Below, piece by piece: positions 7,951-16,152 of a stretch of 46,430 nucleotides of DNA (position 1 is its first letter; each line of letters starts with the position of its first letter). The DNA lies in contig MVZH01000005.1 of assembly GCA_002068325.1 (NCBI GenBank), positions 1 to 46,430 of the forward strand, given 5' to 3'. This stretch comes from Lentisphaerae bacterium ADurb.BinA184 (GTDB taxonomy: Bacteria; Verrucomicrobiota; Lentisphaeria; Oligosphaerales; MVZH01). Position numbers and translations under genes: made by a program. The notes below the pieces were generated by a model. It ran no database searches, was not told the DNA's origin, and saw only the letters and a program-made list of their open reading frames with translations.

Positions 7951-8062
7951 CCCCACGCCCCACGCCCCACGCCCCACGCCCCACGATCCACGCCCCACGC
8001 CTCACGACCCACGCCCCACGCCCCACGATCCACGCCCCACGATCCACCACCCACGCCCTCCG
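7951..8062. repeat. Heptanucleotide array, 16 units
   Basis: Sixteen consecutive 7-bp units, mostly CCCCACG with variants ATCCACG, ACCCACG and CCTCACG, fill the gap between the HELTH gene and metX. The period is exact throughout. All six frames read as proline/histidine-rich nonsense, so this is non-coding. Confidence 0.9.
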
Positions 8063-8178
8063 ATGCCCCCGGCCCCGGCAAGTGGCAATGACGGCCGCCG
8101 GGACTACGGTAACGCCTGGTTGGTGCGGCGGGGCGGCACGGGCTGTGCCTTGCGGGCGCGGACGGGTGAGGTCGGGTC

Positions 8179-9348
8179 ATGAGTCAGAGTGCCAGTCAGG
8201 ACAACTCGGCGGTCGGGTCGGTCGGCGTGGTGGAAAGCCGCCGCATGCGGTTGTACGACGCCGATGACCCGTTGCGCCTGGACAGCGGGGCCACGCTGGC
8301 GCCGGTAGATGTCGAGTACGAGACCTACGGGCGGCTCGACGCGGAGGCCGGCAACGCCGTCCTCATCTGCCATGCGCTGTCCGGCGATGCCCACGCCGCC
8401 GGCCTGCACGCCGCGGGCGACGAGAAGCCGGGCTGGTGGGACACCCTGATCGGCCCCGGCAAGGGCTTCGACACCGAGCGGTACTTCGTCATCTGCGCCA
8501 ACGTCCTGGGCGGCTGCAAGGGCACGACCGGGCCGCAGTCGGTCAACCCGGCGACCGGCAAGCCGTACGGCCTCGACTTCCCGGTGGTCACCATCCACGA
8601 CATGGTGACCGTGCAGAAACGGCTGATCGACCGTCTGGGCGTGCGCCGGCTGCTCACGGTGTGCGGGGGATCGATGGGGGGCATGCAGGCGCTGGAGTGG
8701 TCGGTCAGCTATCCGGAGGCGGTGCGCTCGGCCATCCCGGTGGCCAGCACCTACCGCACCTCGCCGCAGAGCATCGCCCTCAACGAGGTCGGGCGGCAGG
8801 CGATTTTGCGCGACCCCAACTTCCGGCGTGGCCAGTATTACGACGGCGCGGCCCCCAACGCCGGGCTGTCGCTGGCCCGGATGATCGGCCACATCACGTA
8901 CCTCAGCGACCAGTCCATGCACGAGAAGTTCGGCCGCGACCTGCGCCACCGCAAGGCCTACGGCTACGACTTCGAGCCGGAGTTCGCGGTGCAGACCTAC
9001 CTGCACTACCACGGCGAGCGTTTCACGAAGCGGTTCGATGCCAACAGCTACCTATACATCACCAAGGCGATGGACTACTTCGACCTCTCGCAGGGCTATC
9101 CGAGCCTGCGCAAGAGCCTGGCCCGCGCCGCCGGCTGCAAGTTCCTCTTCGTCTCCTTCTCCAGCGACTGGCTGTTCCCCAGCTACCAGACCCGCGAGGC
9201 CGCCAACGCCCTGCGCAACTCGGGCATTGACGTCACCTTCGTCGAACTGCAGTCCGACTATGGCCACGACGCCTTCCTGCTGGAGGTCGGCGAGATGACC
9301 AAGATCATCTCCGCCTTCCTCGGCTACCTCGGGGGGGTCCGCCCGTGA
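8179..9348 (+). CDS. metX: Homoserine O-acetyltransferase
   Basis: 389 residues, alpha/beta-hydrolase fold. The nucleophile elbow GGSMGGMQALEW places the catalytic Ser at residue 165, the Asp lies in SFSSDWLFPSYQT (D330) and the His in YGHDAFLLE (H363). NVLGGCKGTTGP and DANSYLYITKAMDYFD are family signatures. It transfers an acyl group from acetyl-CoA (or, in some members, succinyl-CoA) to homoserine in methionine synthesis. The start is the ATG with a GAGGT upstream. It is immediately followed, with a GTGA overlap, by metW, the usual partner gene. Confidence 0.95.
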   Translation: MSQSASQDNSAVGSVGVVESRRMRLYDADDPLRLDSGATLAPVDVEYETYGRLDAEAGNAVLICHALSGDAHAAGLHAAGDEKPGWWDTLIGPGKGFDTERYFVICANVLGGCKGTTGPQSVNPATGKPYGLDFPVVTIHDMVTVQKRLIDRLGVRRLLTVCGGSMGGMQALEWSVSYPEAVRSAIPVASTYRTSPQSIALNEVGRQAILRDPNFRRGQYYDGAAPNAGLSLARMIGHITYLSDQSMHEKFGRDLRHRKAYGYDFEPEFAVQTYLHYHGERFTKRFDANSYLYITKAMDYFDLSQGYPSLRKSLARAAGCKFLFVSFSSDWLFPSYQTREAANALRNSGIDVTFVELQSDYGHDAFLLEVGEMTKIISAFLGYLGGVRP

Positions 9349-9983
9349 GTGCGCCCGTTCCCTCGGTTCCCGAACGCGACCTCGTGCGCAACGACTACCG
9401 GATCATCCTCGACCTGGTCGAGCCCGGCTCGCGCGTCCTTGACCTGGGGTGCGGCTCCGGCCACCTGCTGGCCCTGCTCCGCGACCGCCGCAAGGTCGGC
9501 GGCTACGGGCTGGAGCTGGACGAGGAGCGCATCGTCGAGTGCATCGAGCGCGGGCTGTCGGTGTTCCACTGCAACATTGACGACGGGTTGCGCGACTTTG
9601 ACAACCAGTCCTTCGACTACGTGATCCTCAACCAGACCCTGCCGGTGACCCACAAGCCGGAGCTGGTGATCCTCGAGATGGCGCGCGTCGGCCGCCGCTC
9701 AATCGTCAGCTTCGCCAACTTCGCCCACTGGCGGGTGCGCCTCGGGCTGCTGCTGAACGGCCGCATGCCGGTTTCGGAAACCATTCCTTACCAGTGGTTT
9801 GAGACGCCGAACATCCACCACCTCACCCTCACCGACTTCGACGTCCTGTGCCGGCGCAACCGCCTCGGCGTCCTCGACCGCTACTACTTCCGGCACCTTG
9901 ACCGGGGAGCCGTCACCCGCCGTTGCCGCTGGGCCAACTTCCGGGCCGCCTATGCGCTCTACCTGCTTGCCCCCGAGGCGTAG
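9345..9983 (+). CDS. metW: Methionine biosynthesis protein MetW
   Basis: 212 residues, starting at a GTG inside the metX stop (GTGA overlap), so translation is coupled. SAM-binding-type motif VLDLGCGSGHLLALL is near residues 31-45, followed by YGLELDEERI and the MetW-typical FDYVILNQTLPVTHKPE and SFANFAHWRVRL. MetW accompanies MetX in many bacteria and is thought to support its activity. Length matches the family (about 200). Confidence 0.93.
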   Translation: MSAPVPSVPERDLVRNDYRIILDLVEPGSRVLDLGCGSGHLLALLRDRRKVGGYGLELDEERIVECIERGLSVFHCNIDDGLRDFDNQSFDYVILNQTLPVTHKPELVILEMARVGRRSIVSFANFAHWRVRLGLLLNGRMPVSETIPYQWFETPNIHHLTLTDFDVLCRRNRLGVLDRYYFRHLDRGAVTRRCRWANFRAAYALYLLAPEA

Positions 9984-10164
9984 CCCGGCCGGCTGGCGGC
10001 CGTGGGGAGTGTGGCATCCATAGTTGCTGGCTCCTGTCGTAGAAGGCGTTGCCTGCCGGCATGTCTGCGCCGGCCTGCCGTGGCGTTGCGCCGGCCGCCG
10101 CCCGGCGGGAGGCGTGCGCCGGCGTGGCCGACGAGAAGGTTCTGCGTCCGCCGCCTGCCGCGGC
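9984..10164. other. Intergenic region after metW, no gene recognised
   Basis: GC-rich DNA with no supported open frame. A promoter for the response regulator lies at its right end. Nothing else stands out. Confidence 0.4.
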
Positions 10165-10194
10165 TTGCCAGCCGTGGGGTCGGTGTGGTATAGT
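10165..10194 (+). promoter_or_regulatory. Candidate promoter for the response regulator gene
   Basis: TTGCCA (10165-10170), 18 bp, TATAGT (10189-10194). The leader to the gene start is about 100 nt. Confidence 0.5.
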
Positions 10195-10303
10195 TCTTCA
10201 CTCGCCTACATGGCGGGACAGGCGGCAGGGCGGCCCGGCCCGGCCCGACCACCGCACCCGCCCGCCCCCGGTGGGCGCGCATGACGGCACGATGGAGCGC
10301 CCG

Positions 10304-10723
10304 ATGGCCAGTGACGTTGCCAAAGTCTTGGTGGTTGACGACGACCAGCTCCTGCGGGAGTTCTATGCCCGGGTTTTCGCCAACATGGGCTATGAAGCCG
10401 TCTGCGCCGGCGACGGCGACGAGGCCATCATGCTCCTGCGCGAGAGCCGCGAACCGTTCGCGCTGATCATCATGGACCTGCTGATGCCGGTGAAGACGGG
10501 CTGGGAGACCATGGCGTTCATCCGCGGGCGCCAGGAGTGGCGGAACGTGCCGATTGTCGCCATCACCGGGCTGGCCGTCTCCAGCGAGGAGATGGCCCGC
10601 ATGCGCCAATACTGCGACGACATCATCCTCAAGGGCGAGTTCGGGATGAGCCGCCTCAGCGAGACGGTCGAACGGCTCATCGGCCGCCCCGGCCCGGAGC
10701 CCGACGCCGGCCCGCGCGGTTGA
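10304..10723 (+). CDS. Single-domain response regulator (CheY-like receiver)
   Basis: 139 residues consisting of one receiver domain. The acidic pair D12/D13 in VVDDDQLLREF, phospho-acceptor D58 in IIMDLLMPVKTGWE, T88 in AITGLAVSS and K110 in ILKGEFGM give a complete phosphorylation site. There is no output domain, so it must act by protein contact. The start at 10304 has GGAG 6 nt upstream; the ATG at 10292 is an alternative. No histidine kinase is encoded nearby, so the partner is unknown. The stop codon overlaps the -35 box of the ssb promoter. Confidence 0.88.
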   Translation: MASDVAKVLVVDDDQLLREFYARVFANMGYEAVCAGDGDEAIMLLRESREPFALIIMDLLMPVKTGWETMAFIRGRQEWRNVPIVAITGLAVSSEEMARMRQYCDDIILKGEFGMSRLSETVERLIGRPGPEPDAGPRG

Positions 10724-10747
10724 CAAAGCCCGCACCCGCCTTATGGT
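10720..10747 (+). promoter_or_regulatory. Candidate ssb promoter
   Basis: A perfect TTGACA (10720-10725) is followed after 16 bp by TATGGT (10742-10747). The TGA stop of the upstream regulator gene sits inside the TTGACA, so the promoter begins exactly where the previous gene ends. Confidence 0.6.
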
Positions 10748-10799
10748 GTGCCCACACGCCCCGCCGACAGACAGCGGCCGCGCCGGCCCGGAGCATCCC

Positions 10800-11420
10800 A
10801 TGGCCAACTTGAACCGAGTCTTCCTTCTGGGCAATCTCACCCGCGACCCCGACCTGCGCTATGCGCCGTCCGGCATGGCGATCTGTCAGTTCGGCCTGGC
10901 CATGAACCGGCGCTACCAGGGGCGCAACGGCGAGGAGGTCAACGAGACCTGCTTTGTGGACATTGACGTGTTTGCCAAGCAGGCGGAGAGCTGCAAGAGC
11001 TACCTGCAGAAGGGGGCGCCGGTGCTGGTCGAGGGCCATCTCAAGCTTGACCAGTGGGAGGATCGCAACACGCACGAGAAGCGCAGCCGGCTCAAGGTGG
11101 TTGCCGAGCGTGTGCAGTTCCTGGCGCCGCCGTCGCGCGGCGGCACGTTCAGCGACGAGGCGCAGCCTGACGCGGCCCCGGTCGACGAGGGTGGGCCGCC
11201 GGCCGCCGGCCCGCGTCCAGCCCCGTCGGCGCGGCCGCAGGCGCCCCGTCCCGCGCCCTCCCGTCCTGGCCCGGCCCCGTCGGCGCCGGCCCGTCCGCCC
11301 GCGCCGCCGCGTCAGGCGGCGCCTCCCCCTCCCGCCTTTGACGCCGGCGCCCTTGACGCCGCCGAGCCGGAGCCCCCGGACCCCGGCGCCGCGGATGTCC
11401 ACGACGAGTTGCCGTTCTGA
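10800..11420 (+). CDS. ssb: Single-stranded DNA-binding protein
   Basis: 206 residues. The N-terminal OB fold (LNRVFLLGNLTRDPDLRYAP, later GAPVLVEGHLKLDQWED) spans ~1-110. A long Pro/Ala-rich linker of about 85 residues follows, ending in the acidic tip DELPF that recruits repair and replication proteins. The start ATG has GGAG upstream. Binds ssDNA during replication, recombination and repair. The linker is longer than in E. coli SSB but within the range seen in GC-rich bacteria. Confidence 0.95.
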   Translation: MANLNRVFLLGNLTRDPDLRYAPSGMAICQFGLAMNRRYQGRNGEEVNETCFVDIDVFAKQAESCKSYLQKGAPVLVEGHLKLDQWEDRNTHEKRSRLKVVAERVQFLAPPSRGGTFSDEAQPDAAPVDEGGPPAAGPRPAPSARPQAPRPAPSRPGPAPSAPARPPAPPRQAAPPPPAFDAGALDAAEPEPPDPGAADVHDELPF

Positions 11421-11425
11421 GGCGC

Positions 11426-11454
11426 GGTCGGCTGTCGGCGCGGCCACGCCGACC
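11426..11454. terminator. Possible bidirectional hairpin between ssb and the LarA-like gene
   Basis: GGTCGGC (11426-11432) pairs with GCCGACC (11448-11454) between two convergent genes. There is no T-run, so a terminator role is uncertain. Confidence 0.3.
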
Positions 11455-11486
11455 ACTCGGGACAGGCCGCCGCCGCGGTGGCGCGG

Positions 11487-12749
11487 TCAGGCCGGCACCG
11501 TCAGCCAGGCTTCCGGCATGAGCAGCACCGAGGGGTGTGGGCGGCGTTGCGGCGGCAGCCGGTCGGCGGCCTGGCGGAGGGCTTCGGGGAGGGTTGCCGC
11601 GGGGCGCATGCCGGTCAGGGCCGCCGCGTCGGCGGTCATCTGCGTCACCAGCACGGTTTGGCGGCCGCGGAGGAGGGTAGAGAGGGCGGTCTGGGCATTG
11701 ATGTCTGCGGACTCCGCAATTCCGGCGATGATGGCCGAGGGGGTGCGGCGGCGCAGCCACTGTTCGAGCGACTGGCTGCCGAGCGCCTCGGGGCAGGGCG
11801 CGTCGAGGACGATGACGCCGTCCTCGCGCACCGCCCGGCTGGCGTTGACCAGCGCCTTGTGGCTCTGCACCCAGTTGCGCGCCGCGCCGGCGCTGGCGAC
11901 GACCACATCGGCCTTTGCGGCCAGGGTGCAGGCGAACAGCCGGCGCGCCAGGTTGCAGGCCTGCCGGTGAGTCTCGGCGAGGCTGCCGGTGAAAACCCCG
12001 GCCAGGCGCCCGGTGCCGTCGAGGACCGTCTGCACCGAGCCCCGCACGGGCACGAAGGCGGCGGCTTCCTCGAGGTCCTCGGCGACCGGGTTCCCCGCCA
12101 GGCGTCCGAGTTGGACCGCGGGGTGGAAAGTCCCGGCGTCGGCGGCGATCGTGAGGCTGTGGTTGGCGGCGATCGTGGCGGCGGCGGCCGCCCCTGGCAC
12201 GATGGACTTGCGGCCGCCCGTGAACCCGGCGAAGTAGTGGAAGACGACGCCGCCGATGGTCACCACCGCCGGCGTCTCGACGAGCAGCCGGTTGACCGCC
12301 ACCGGGGTTCCGCGCGACGTCCGCCCCAGCGGGACGCAGTCGCTGCGGAAGGCGTCATGGATGACGATGCGGTTGCCGACCAAGGCCATGGCCGGGGGGC
12401 CGAGGATATGCCCGACTTCGTCCGGGGTGGGGGCGCGGTGCGAGCCGCACGCGATGAGTACGGCGATGTCCTCGGGGCGGACGCCCCGCTGGCGCCAGCC
12501 GTCCAGGAGCATCGGCAGGATGGCGGCGGCCCCGGTCTTGCGCGTGTGGTCGCTGACCACCACGACCACGCGCTCGCCGGCGTCCACGGCGTCCACTGCC
12601 GGCTGCAGAATGCCGGGTGACAGGGGCGCCTCGGGGCAGGGGGCGGCGCGCATTTCGACGACGGTTGCGGAGTCCGCAAACACCTCGCGGACAGCTGCGG
12701 CCGTGGCCGCGGCGAAGTCCGTCCCTGACCGGTCGCGCGGGGGTTGCAT
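11487..12749 (-). CDS. LarA-like (lactate racemase/DUF2088) family protein
   Basis: 420 residues. Family motifs: SDHTRKT near residue 85, CGSHRAPTPDE, and HYFAGFTGGRKSIVPG, where the lysine is expected to carry the nickel-pincer nucleotide in LarA enzymes. These racemize or epimerize 2-hydroxy acids. The start is the ATG at 12749; a longer reading to 12830 would enter a repeat element. No clear Shine-Dalgarno sequence is seen. No larB, larC or larE cofactor genes lie in the window, so activity depends on genes elsewhere. Two copies of the TTGCGGAGTCCGCAA palindrome lie in frame, one near each end of the gene (VFADSATVV; GIAESADIN). The substrate is unknown. Confidence 0.8.
   Translation of the reverse strand: MQPPRDRSGTDFAAATAAAVREVFADSATVVEMRAAPCPEAPLSPGILQPAVDAVDAGERVVVVVSDHTRKTGAAAILPMLLDGWRQRGVRPEDIAVLIACGSHRAPTPDEVGHILGPPAMALVGNRIVIHDAFRSDCVPLGRTSRGTPVAVNRLLVETPAVVTIGGVVFHYFAGFTGGRKSIVPGAAAAATIAANHSLTIAADAGTFHPAVQLGRLAGNPVAEDLEEAAAFVPVRGSVQTVLDGTGRLAGVFTGSLAETHRQACNLARRLFACTLAAKADVVVASAGAARNWVQSHKALVNASRAVREDGVIVLDAPCPEALGSQSLEQWLRRRTPSAIIAGIAESADINAQTALSTLLRGRQTVLVTQMTADAAALTGMRPAATLPEALRQAADRLPPQRRPHPSVLLMPEAWLTVPA
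11705..11719. repeat. Coding palindrome copy 1
   Basis: CTGCGGACTCCGCAA on the plus strand; the minus-strand gene reads I-A-E-S-A-D. 14 of 15 bases match the consensus. Confidence 0.8.
12665..12679. repeat. Coding palindrome copy 2
   Basis: Exact TTGCGGAGTCCGCAA on the plus strand; the minus-strand LarA-like gene reads F-A-D-S-A-T. This is the only copy whose gene strand carries the GAC centre. Confidence 0.85.
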
Positions 12750-12795
12750 CGCCGTTATGCCAGTTTTCCCATAGCTGTTTGGACTCGAAGACGTG

Positions 12796-12812
12796 CCGGC
12801 GGGGTCCGCCGG
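12796..12812. repeat. GC-rich inverted-repeat element, copy B
   Basis: CCGGCGGGGTCCGCCGG, followed by GCGCCAGGATCCGCGCC and a short CACGCCCCACGAC tract. It is the same core as copies A and C. Confidence 0.7.
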
Positions 12813-12878
12813 CGCCAGGATCCGCGCCACGCCCCACGACCTACGGTGCCTTCGTGCTCTTGTGCTTCGTTCGCGGTC

Positions 12879-12934
12879 TCACCGATGACGGGTCACCGAT
12901 CACCGATTACCGATCACCGATCACCGATCACCGG
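12879..12934. repeat. Heptanucleotide array of TCACCGA type
   Basis: Eight 7-bp units, most of them TCACCGA, with one TTACCGA and one degenerate TGACGGG. It runs directly into inverted-repeat copy C. Confidence 0.85.
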
Positions 12935-12966
12935 TTCCCGGCATTACCGGCGGGGACCGCCGGCGC
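12929..12966. repeat. GC-rich inverted-repeat element, copy C
   Basis: CACCGGTTCCCGGCATTA is followed by CCGGCGGGGACCGCCGG (12947-12963). It closely matches copy A, and a heptanucleotide array follows within 8 bp. Confidence 0.75.
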
Positions 12967-12970
12967 CGCG

Positions 12971-13019
12971 CCCCACGACCCACGACCCACGACCAACGAC
13001 CAACGACCCACGACCAACG
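12971..13019. repeat. Heptanucleotide array of ACCMACG type
   Basis: Seven exact-period units: CCCCACG, ACCCACG (three copies) and ACCAACG (three copies). The gap 12750-13162 otherwise contains only these repeats and a TATAGC near 13041 that might be a -10 box. Confidence 0.85.
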
Positions 13020-13162
13020 ACTTTCTTGAGACGGTTACTATAGCCTGGCCGTGGCGTCCCGCGCGGTGCGGACGGGTGCTTGGGGTGCTATGTTTCCGGC
13101 GCATGGTGGAACCGGCCCCGTCCGACAAGGCCACGGATGGGGCGTGCCGACGGAGGTGCCGC

Positions 13163-15181
13163 GTGGCACGATCGTATGACCTTTTCGTCCCCGGGCGCGT
13201 CTGCCTGTTCGGCGAGCACTCCGACTGGGCGGGTGGCCACCGGCGCGTCAACTCGGCGATCCTGCCGGGGCAGGTGATCATCGCCGGCACCAACCAAGGC
13301 GCCTACGCCCGCGTCAAGGCGCACCCCGATTCGCTGGTGGTTCATTCGACCCTGCCCGACGGGACGCGGCCGCCGCCGTGCGTGCTGCCGATGCAGCCCG
13401 AGATCCTCCGGCGCGAAGCCGGGACGGGCGGCTTCTACAGCTATGCCGCCGGCGTGGCCTTGTTCATCCGCGAGCACTACCCGGTCGGGGGGCTGGAGAT
13501 TGACAATTACCGCACCACCCTGCCGGTCCGCAAGGGGCTGAGCTCTTCGGCCTGCTTCTGCGTGCTGGTCGCCCGGGCTTTCAGCAAGGTCTACGACCTG
13601 AAGATGCCGGTGCAGGCGGAGATGGAGGCTGCCTACCAGGGCGAGATCCTGACCCCTTCGCGCTGCGGCCGCATGGATCAGGGATGCGCCTTCGGCCAAG
13701 TGCCGGTGCTGATGACGTTTGACGCCGACAGCATCCGGACCCGCCAGCTGTCGGTGGGCCGCCACGTCCCGCTGCTGATTGCCGACCTCAAGGGCCAGAA
13801 GAACACGGTGAGGATCCTGGGCGAGCTCAACCGGGCCTATCCGTTTGCGGAGTCCGCACTGGCGCAGGGCGTCCAGCGGTGTCTGGGGGAGTTCAACACC
13901 GCGATCGTCGAACGGGCGCGGCGGGCGGTCGAGGAGGGGGATGTTGCGGCCGTCGGCCGGCTGATGACCGAGGCGCAGGCGGCTTTCGACGCCCATGTGA
14001 TGCCGGCCTGTCCCTCGGAGCTGACGGCGCCGAAGCTGCACCAGGTTCTGGCCGACCCCAAGGTCCGGCAGCTGGTCTACGGCGGCAAGGGGGTCGGGTC
14101 CCAGGGCGACGGGTGCGTGCAGTTCGTGACCCGCGGGGAGGCCGAGCGCCGGCGGCTGAGAGCCTACCTCGCGCGGCGGTACGGCTTGGACAGTTTCGAT
14201 CTGGACCTGCGGCCGGCGCCGCTGGTGCGCAAGGCGCTGATCCCGGTGGCCGGGTTTGGCACGCGCATGTTCCCGGCCTCGAAGGCGGTGCGGAAGGCGT
14301 TCTTCCCGGTGGTCACGCCCGACGGCATGGCCAAGCCGGTGATCCTGGCGGTCATCGAGGAGGCCGTGGCCGCCGGTATCCAGGAGGTTGGCATCGTGGT
14401 GCGGCCCGGCGACGAACGCGTCTTCGACGATTTCTTCACCCAGCCGCCGTTGCAGGAACACGACGGGCGGCTCAGCGATGCGCACCGGCGCTACTGGCAC
14501 GAGGTGCAGCGCCTGGCGGAGCGGATCACCTATATTGTCCAAGAGGAACAGGCCGGCCTGGGGCACGCGGTGTTCTGCGCCCGCGAGTGGGTGGGCAACG
14601 AGCCGGTCCTGGTCATGCTGGGCGACCACCTGTACCGCTCCGACACCGATGTGCCCTGCGCGCGGCAGCTGATGGACATCTACGAGTCGGGCGGGGGCCG
14701 GAGTGTGGTCGGCGTCTGCGAGGCCGACCTCGCGGACGTCAGCTCCTACGGGATCGTGGCGGGCCGTCGCAGCGGAGAGCGCCCCGGGTGGATTGACGTG
14801 CGCGAGTTTGCCGAGAAGCCGAGCCGTGAGTACGCGGCCGCCAACCTGGCGACGCCAGGCCTTGGCGAGGGCCGTTTCCTGTGCGTCTACGGGCAGTACG
14901 TGCTGGCGCCGGCGGTGTTTGCGCATCTGGCCCGCCAAGTCGAGGGCGACGCGGGCGAAGCCGGCGAGATCCAGCTGACCACCGCCCTCGAATCCCTGCG
15001 CCAGGCCGAGGGGGTCCTGGCCTACCGGGTGGCCGGCCGGCACTACGACACCGGCCTGCCTCTGCCGTATGTGCGCACCCTGCAGGCCTTCAGCCGCCCG
15101 CGGCGCCGCCCGCCGTCCGCCCACGCTGCGAAGGCCCGGCCGCGGCGGGCCGCCCGGCCCAGACAGGATCGGCCGCGATGA
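13163..15181 (+). CDS. Bifunctional GHMP sugar kinase / GalU-like nucleotidylyltransferase fusion
   Basis: 672 residues. The GTG start has GGAGG 6 nt upstream; an in-frame ATG at 13103 is weaker. The N-terminal half is a GHMP kinase: PGRVCLFGEHSDWAGG (~10-25), KGLSSSA (~124-130, ATP loop) and GGKGVGSQGDG (~307-317, motif 3, atypical). From ~358 a GalU-type domain begins: ALIPVAGFGTRMFPASKA, QEEQAGLGHAVFCARE, VLVMLGDHLY, and later EAGEIQLTTALESL with YDTGLPLPYV. Together they could phosphorylate a free sugar at C1 and activate it to an NDP-sugar. I cannot name the sugar; galactose-, glucuronate- or GalNAc-type substrates are possible. The gene overlaps rpe (ATGA) and carries one coding palindrome (FAESAL). 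Confidence 0.82.
   Translation: MARSYDLFVPGRVCLFGEHSDWAGGHRRVNSAILPGQVIIAGTNQGAYARVKAHPDSLVVHSTLPDGTRPPPCVLPMQPEILRREAGTGGFYSYAAGVALFIREHYPVGGLEIDNYRTTLPVRKGLSSSACFCVLVARAFSKVYDLKMPVQAEMEAAYQGEILTPSRCGRMDQGCAFGQVPVLMTFDADSIRTRQLSVGRHVPLLIADLKGQKNTVRILGELNRAYPFAESALAQGVQRCLGEFNTAIVERARRAVEEGDVAAVGRLMTEAQAAFDAHVMPACPSELTAPKLHQVLADPKVRQLVYGGKGVGSQGDGCVQFVTRGEAERRRLRAYLARRYGLDSFDLDLRPAPLVRKALIPVAGFGTRMFPASKAVRKAFFPVVTPDGMAKPVILAVIEEAVAAGIQEVGIVVRPGDERVFDDFFTQPPLQEHDGRLSDAHRRYWHEVQRLAERITYIVQEEQAGLGHAVFCAREWVGNEPVLVMLGDHLYRSDTDVPCARQLMDIYESGGGRSVVGVCEADLADVSSYGIVAGRRSGERPGWIDVREFAEKPSREYAAANLATPGLGEGRFLCVYGQYVLAPAVFAHLARQVEGDAGEAGEIQLTTALESLRQAEGVLAYRVAGRHYDTGLPLPYVRTLQAFSRPRRRPPSAHAAKARPRRAARPRQDRPR
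13845..13859. repeat. Coding palindrome copy 3
   Basis: TTGCGGAGTCCGCAC within the kinase half of the fusion gene; reads F-A-E-S-A-L. Confidence 0.8.
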
Positions 15182-15876
15182 ACCGACGCCCCCTGACCGC
15201 GCTGTCGTGCCGCGACATCCTCGTCGCCCCCTCGATCTTGGCGGCGGACTTCGCGCATCTGGCGGCGGACATCCGGCGGGTCGAGACCGCCGGCGCCGAC
15301 ATCCTGCACGTGGATGTCATGGACGGGCATTTCGTCCCCAACCTGACGCTGGGTCCGCCGGTTGTGGCGATGATCCGGGGGTGTTCCCCGCTGCCGTTTG
15401 ACGTGCATTTGATGCTGACCAACCCGGAGCGCTTTGTCGGCCCGTTCGCCGAGGCCGGTGCCGACCACATTTCGATCCACGTCGAGATCGAGGCTGACGT
15501 GGCCGCGGTGCTGGGCCGCATCCGGGGGCACGGCTGTTCGGCGGGGCTGGTGGTGCGACCGGCGACGCCGGCGGCGGCGGTGGCCCCCTTCCTGCACCTA
15601 GCCGACCTGGTGCTGGTCATGACCGTCGAACCCGGCTTCGGGGGACAGGCCTTCATGGCCGAGATGCTCCCCAAGATCCGGGCCATCCGCGCGATGATTG
15701 ACGCCGGCGGACGGGCCGTGCACCTCGAAGTGGACGGCGGCATCAACGCGACCACGGCGCGCGACGGCATCGCGGCCGGCGCCAACGTCCTGGTCGCCGG
15801 AACCAGCGTCTTCCGCTCGGCGGACGGCGCCCGCAAGGCGATCCGCCAGTTGCGCCAGGCCGGACGGGAGGACTGA
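15178..15876 (+). CDS. rpe: Ribulose-phosphate 3-epimerase
   Basis: 232 residues, TIM barrel. The start ATG overlaps the fusion-gene stop. Diagnostic motifs: APSILAADFAHLAADI, HVDVMDGHFVPNLTLGP (metal-binding His/Asp), FDVHLMLTNPERF, VMTVEPGFGGQAFM and LEVDGGINATTA. It interconverts ribulose-5-phosphate and xylulose-5-phosphate in the pentose phosphate pathway. Length and motif set are typical. Translational coupling to the sugar kinase/nucleotidylyltransferase gene hints at joint control of sugar entry, which is inference. Confidence 0.95.
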   Translation: MNRRPLTALSCRDILVAPSILAADFAHLAADIRRVETAGADILHVDVMDGHFVPNLTLGPPVVAMIRGCSPLPFDVHLMLTNPERFVGPFAEAGADHISIHVEIEADVAAVLGRIRGHGCSAGLVVRPATPAAAVAPFLHLADLVLVMTVEPGFGGQAFMAEMLPKIRAIRAMIDAGGRAVHLEVDGGINATTARDGIAAGANVLVAGTSVFRSADGARKAIRQLRQAGRED

Positions 15877-15883
15877 CCTGGAT

Positions 15884-16053
15884 GAATCACAACGAGGAGA
15901 CGGAGAGAACGAAGAGCTTGGGCGGCAAGGGGTTACCACCGCACGTGCGGTTGGGCGCCGTGGAGACCAATGGCTTTCCCAGTGGCTCATAGGATATTGT
16001 GATCCAATGAGATACACCTCCGTTTCCTCTTTGTTCATGAATTGCTCAGGCTG
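15884..16053. repeat. Intergenic repeat element with related inverted ends
   Basis: The left end (AATCACAACGAGGAGACGGAG) resembles the reverse complement of the right end (CCTCCGTTTCCTCTTTGTTC). The right ~50 bp (16004-16053) recurs with few changes at 28400-28456. No protein is supported in this stretch. This looks like a non-autonomous dispersed repeat. Confidence 0.6.
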
Positions 16054-16152
16054 ACGGGCCGGACCTCCGCCCGCCGGCCATGCCGCTCCCCGTCTCGCCC
16101 AAACCCGCCCGTGTCACCCGAAGCTTGAATCCCGGAACCAGCCCCCTAACCA

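Noticed and set aside
7951..8062. CRISPR-like appearance of a repeated tract
   Set aside because: Units are 7 bp without spacers and no cas genes occur in the window.
12617..13162. N-terminal extension of the kinase fusion through the repeat region
   Set aside because: It translates heptanucleotide arrays and the inverted-repeat element; the GTG at 13163 has a clear ribosome site and begins exactly at the kinase fold.
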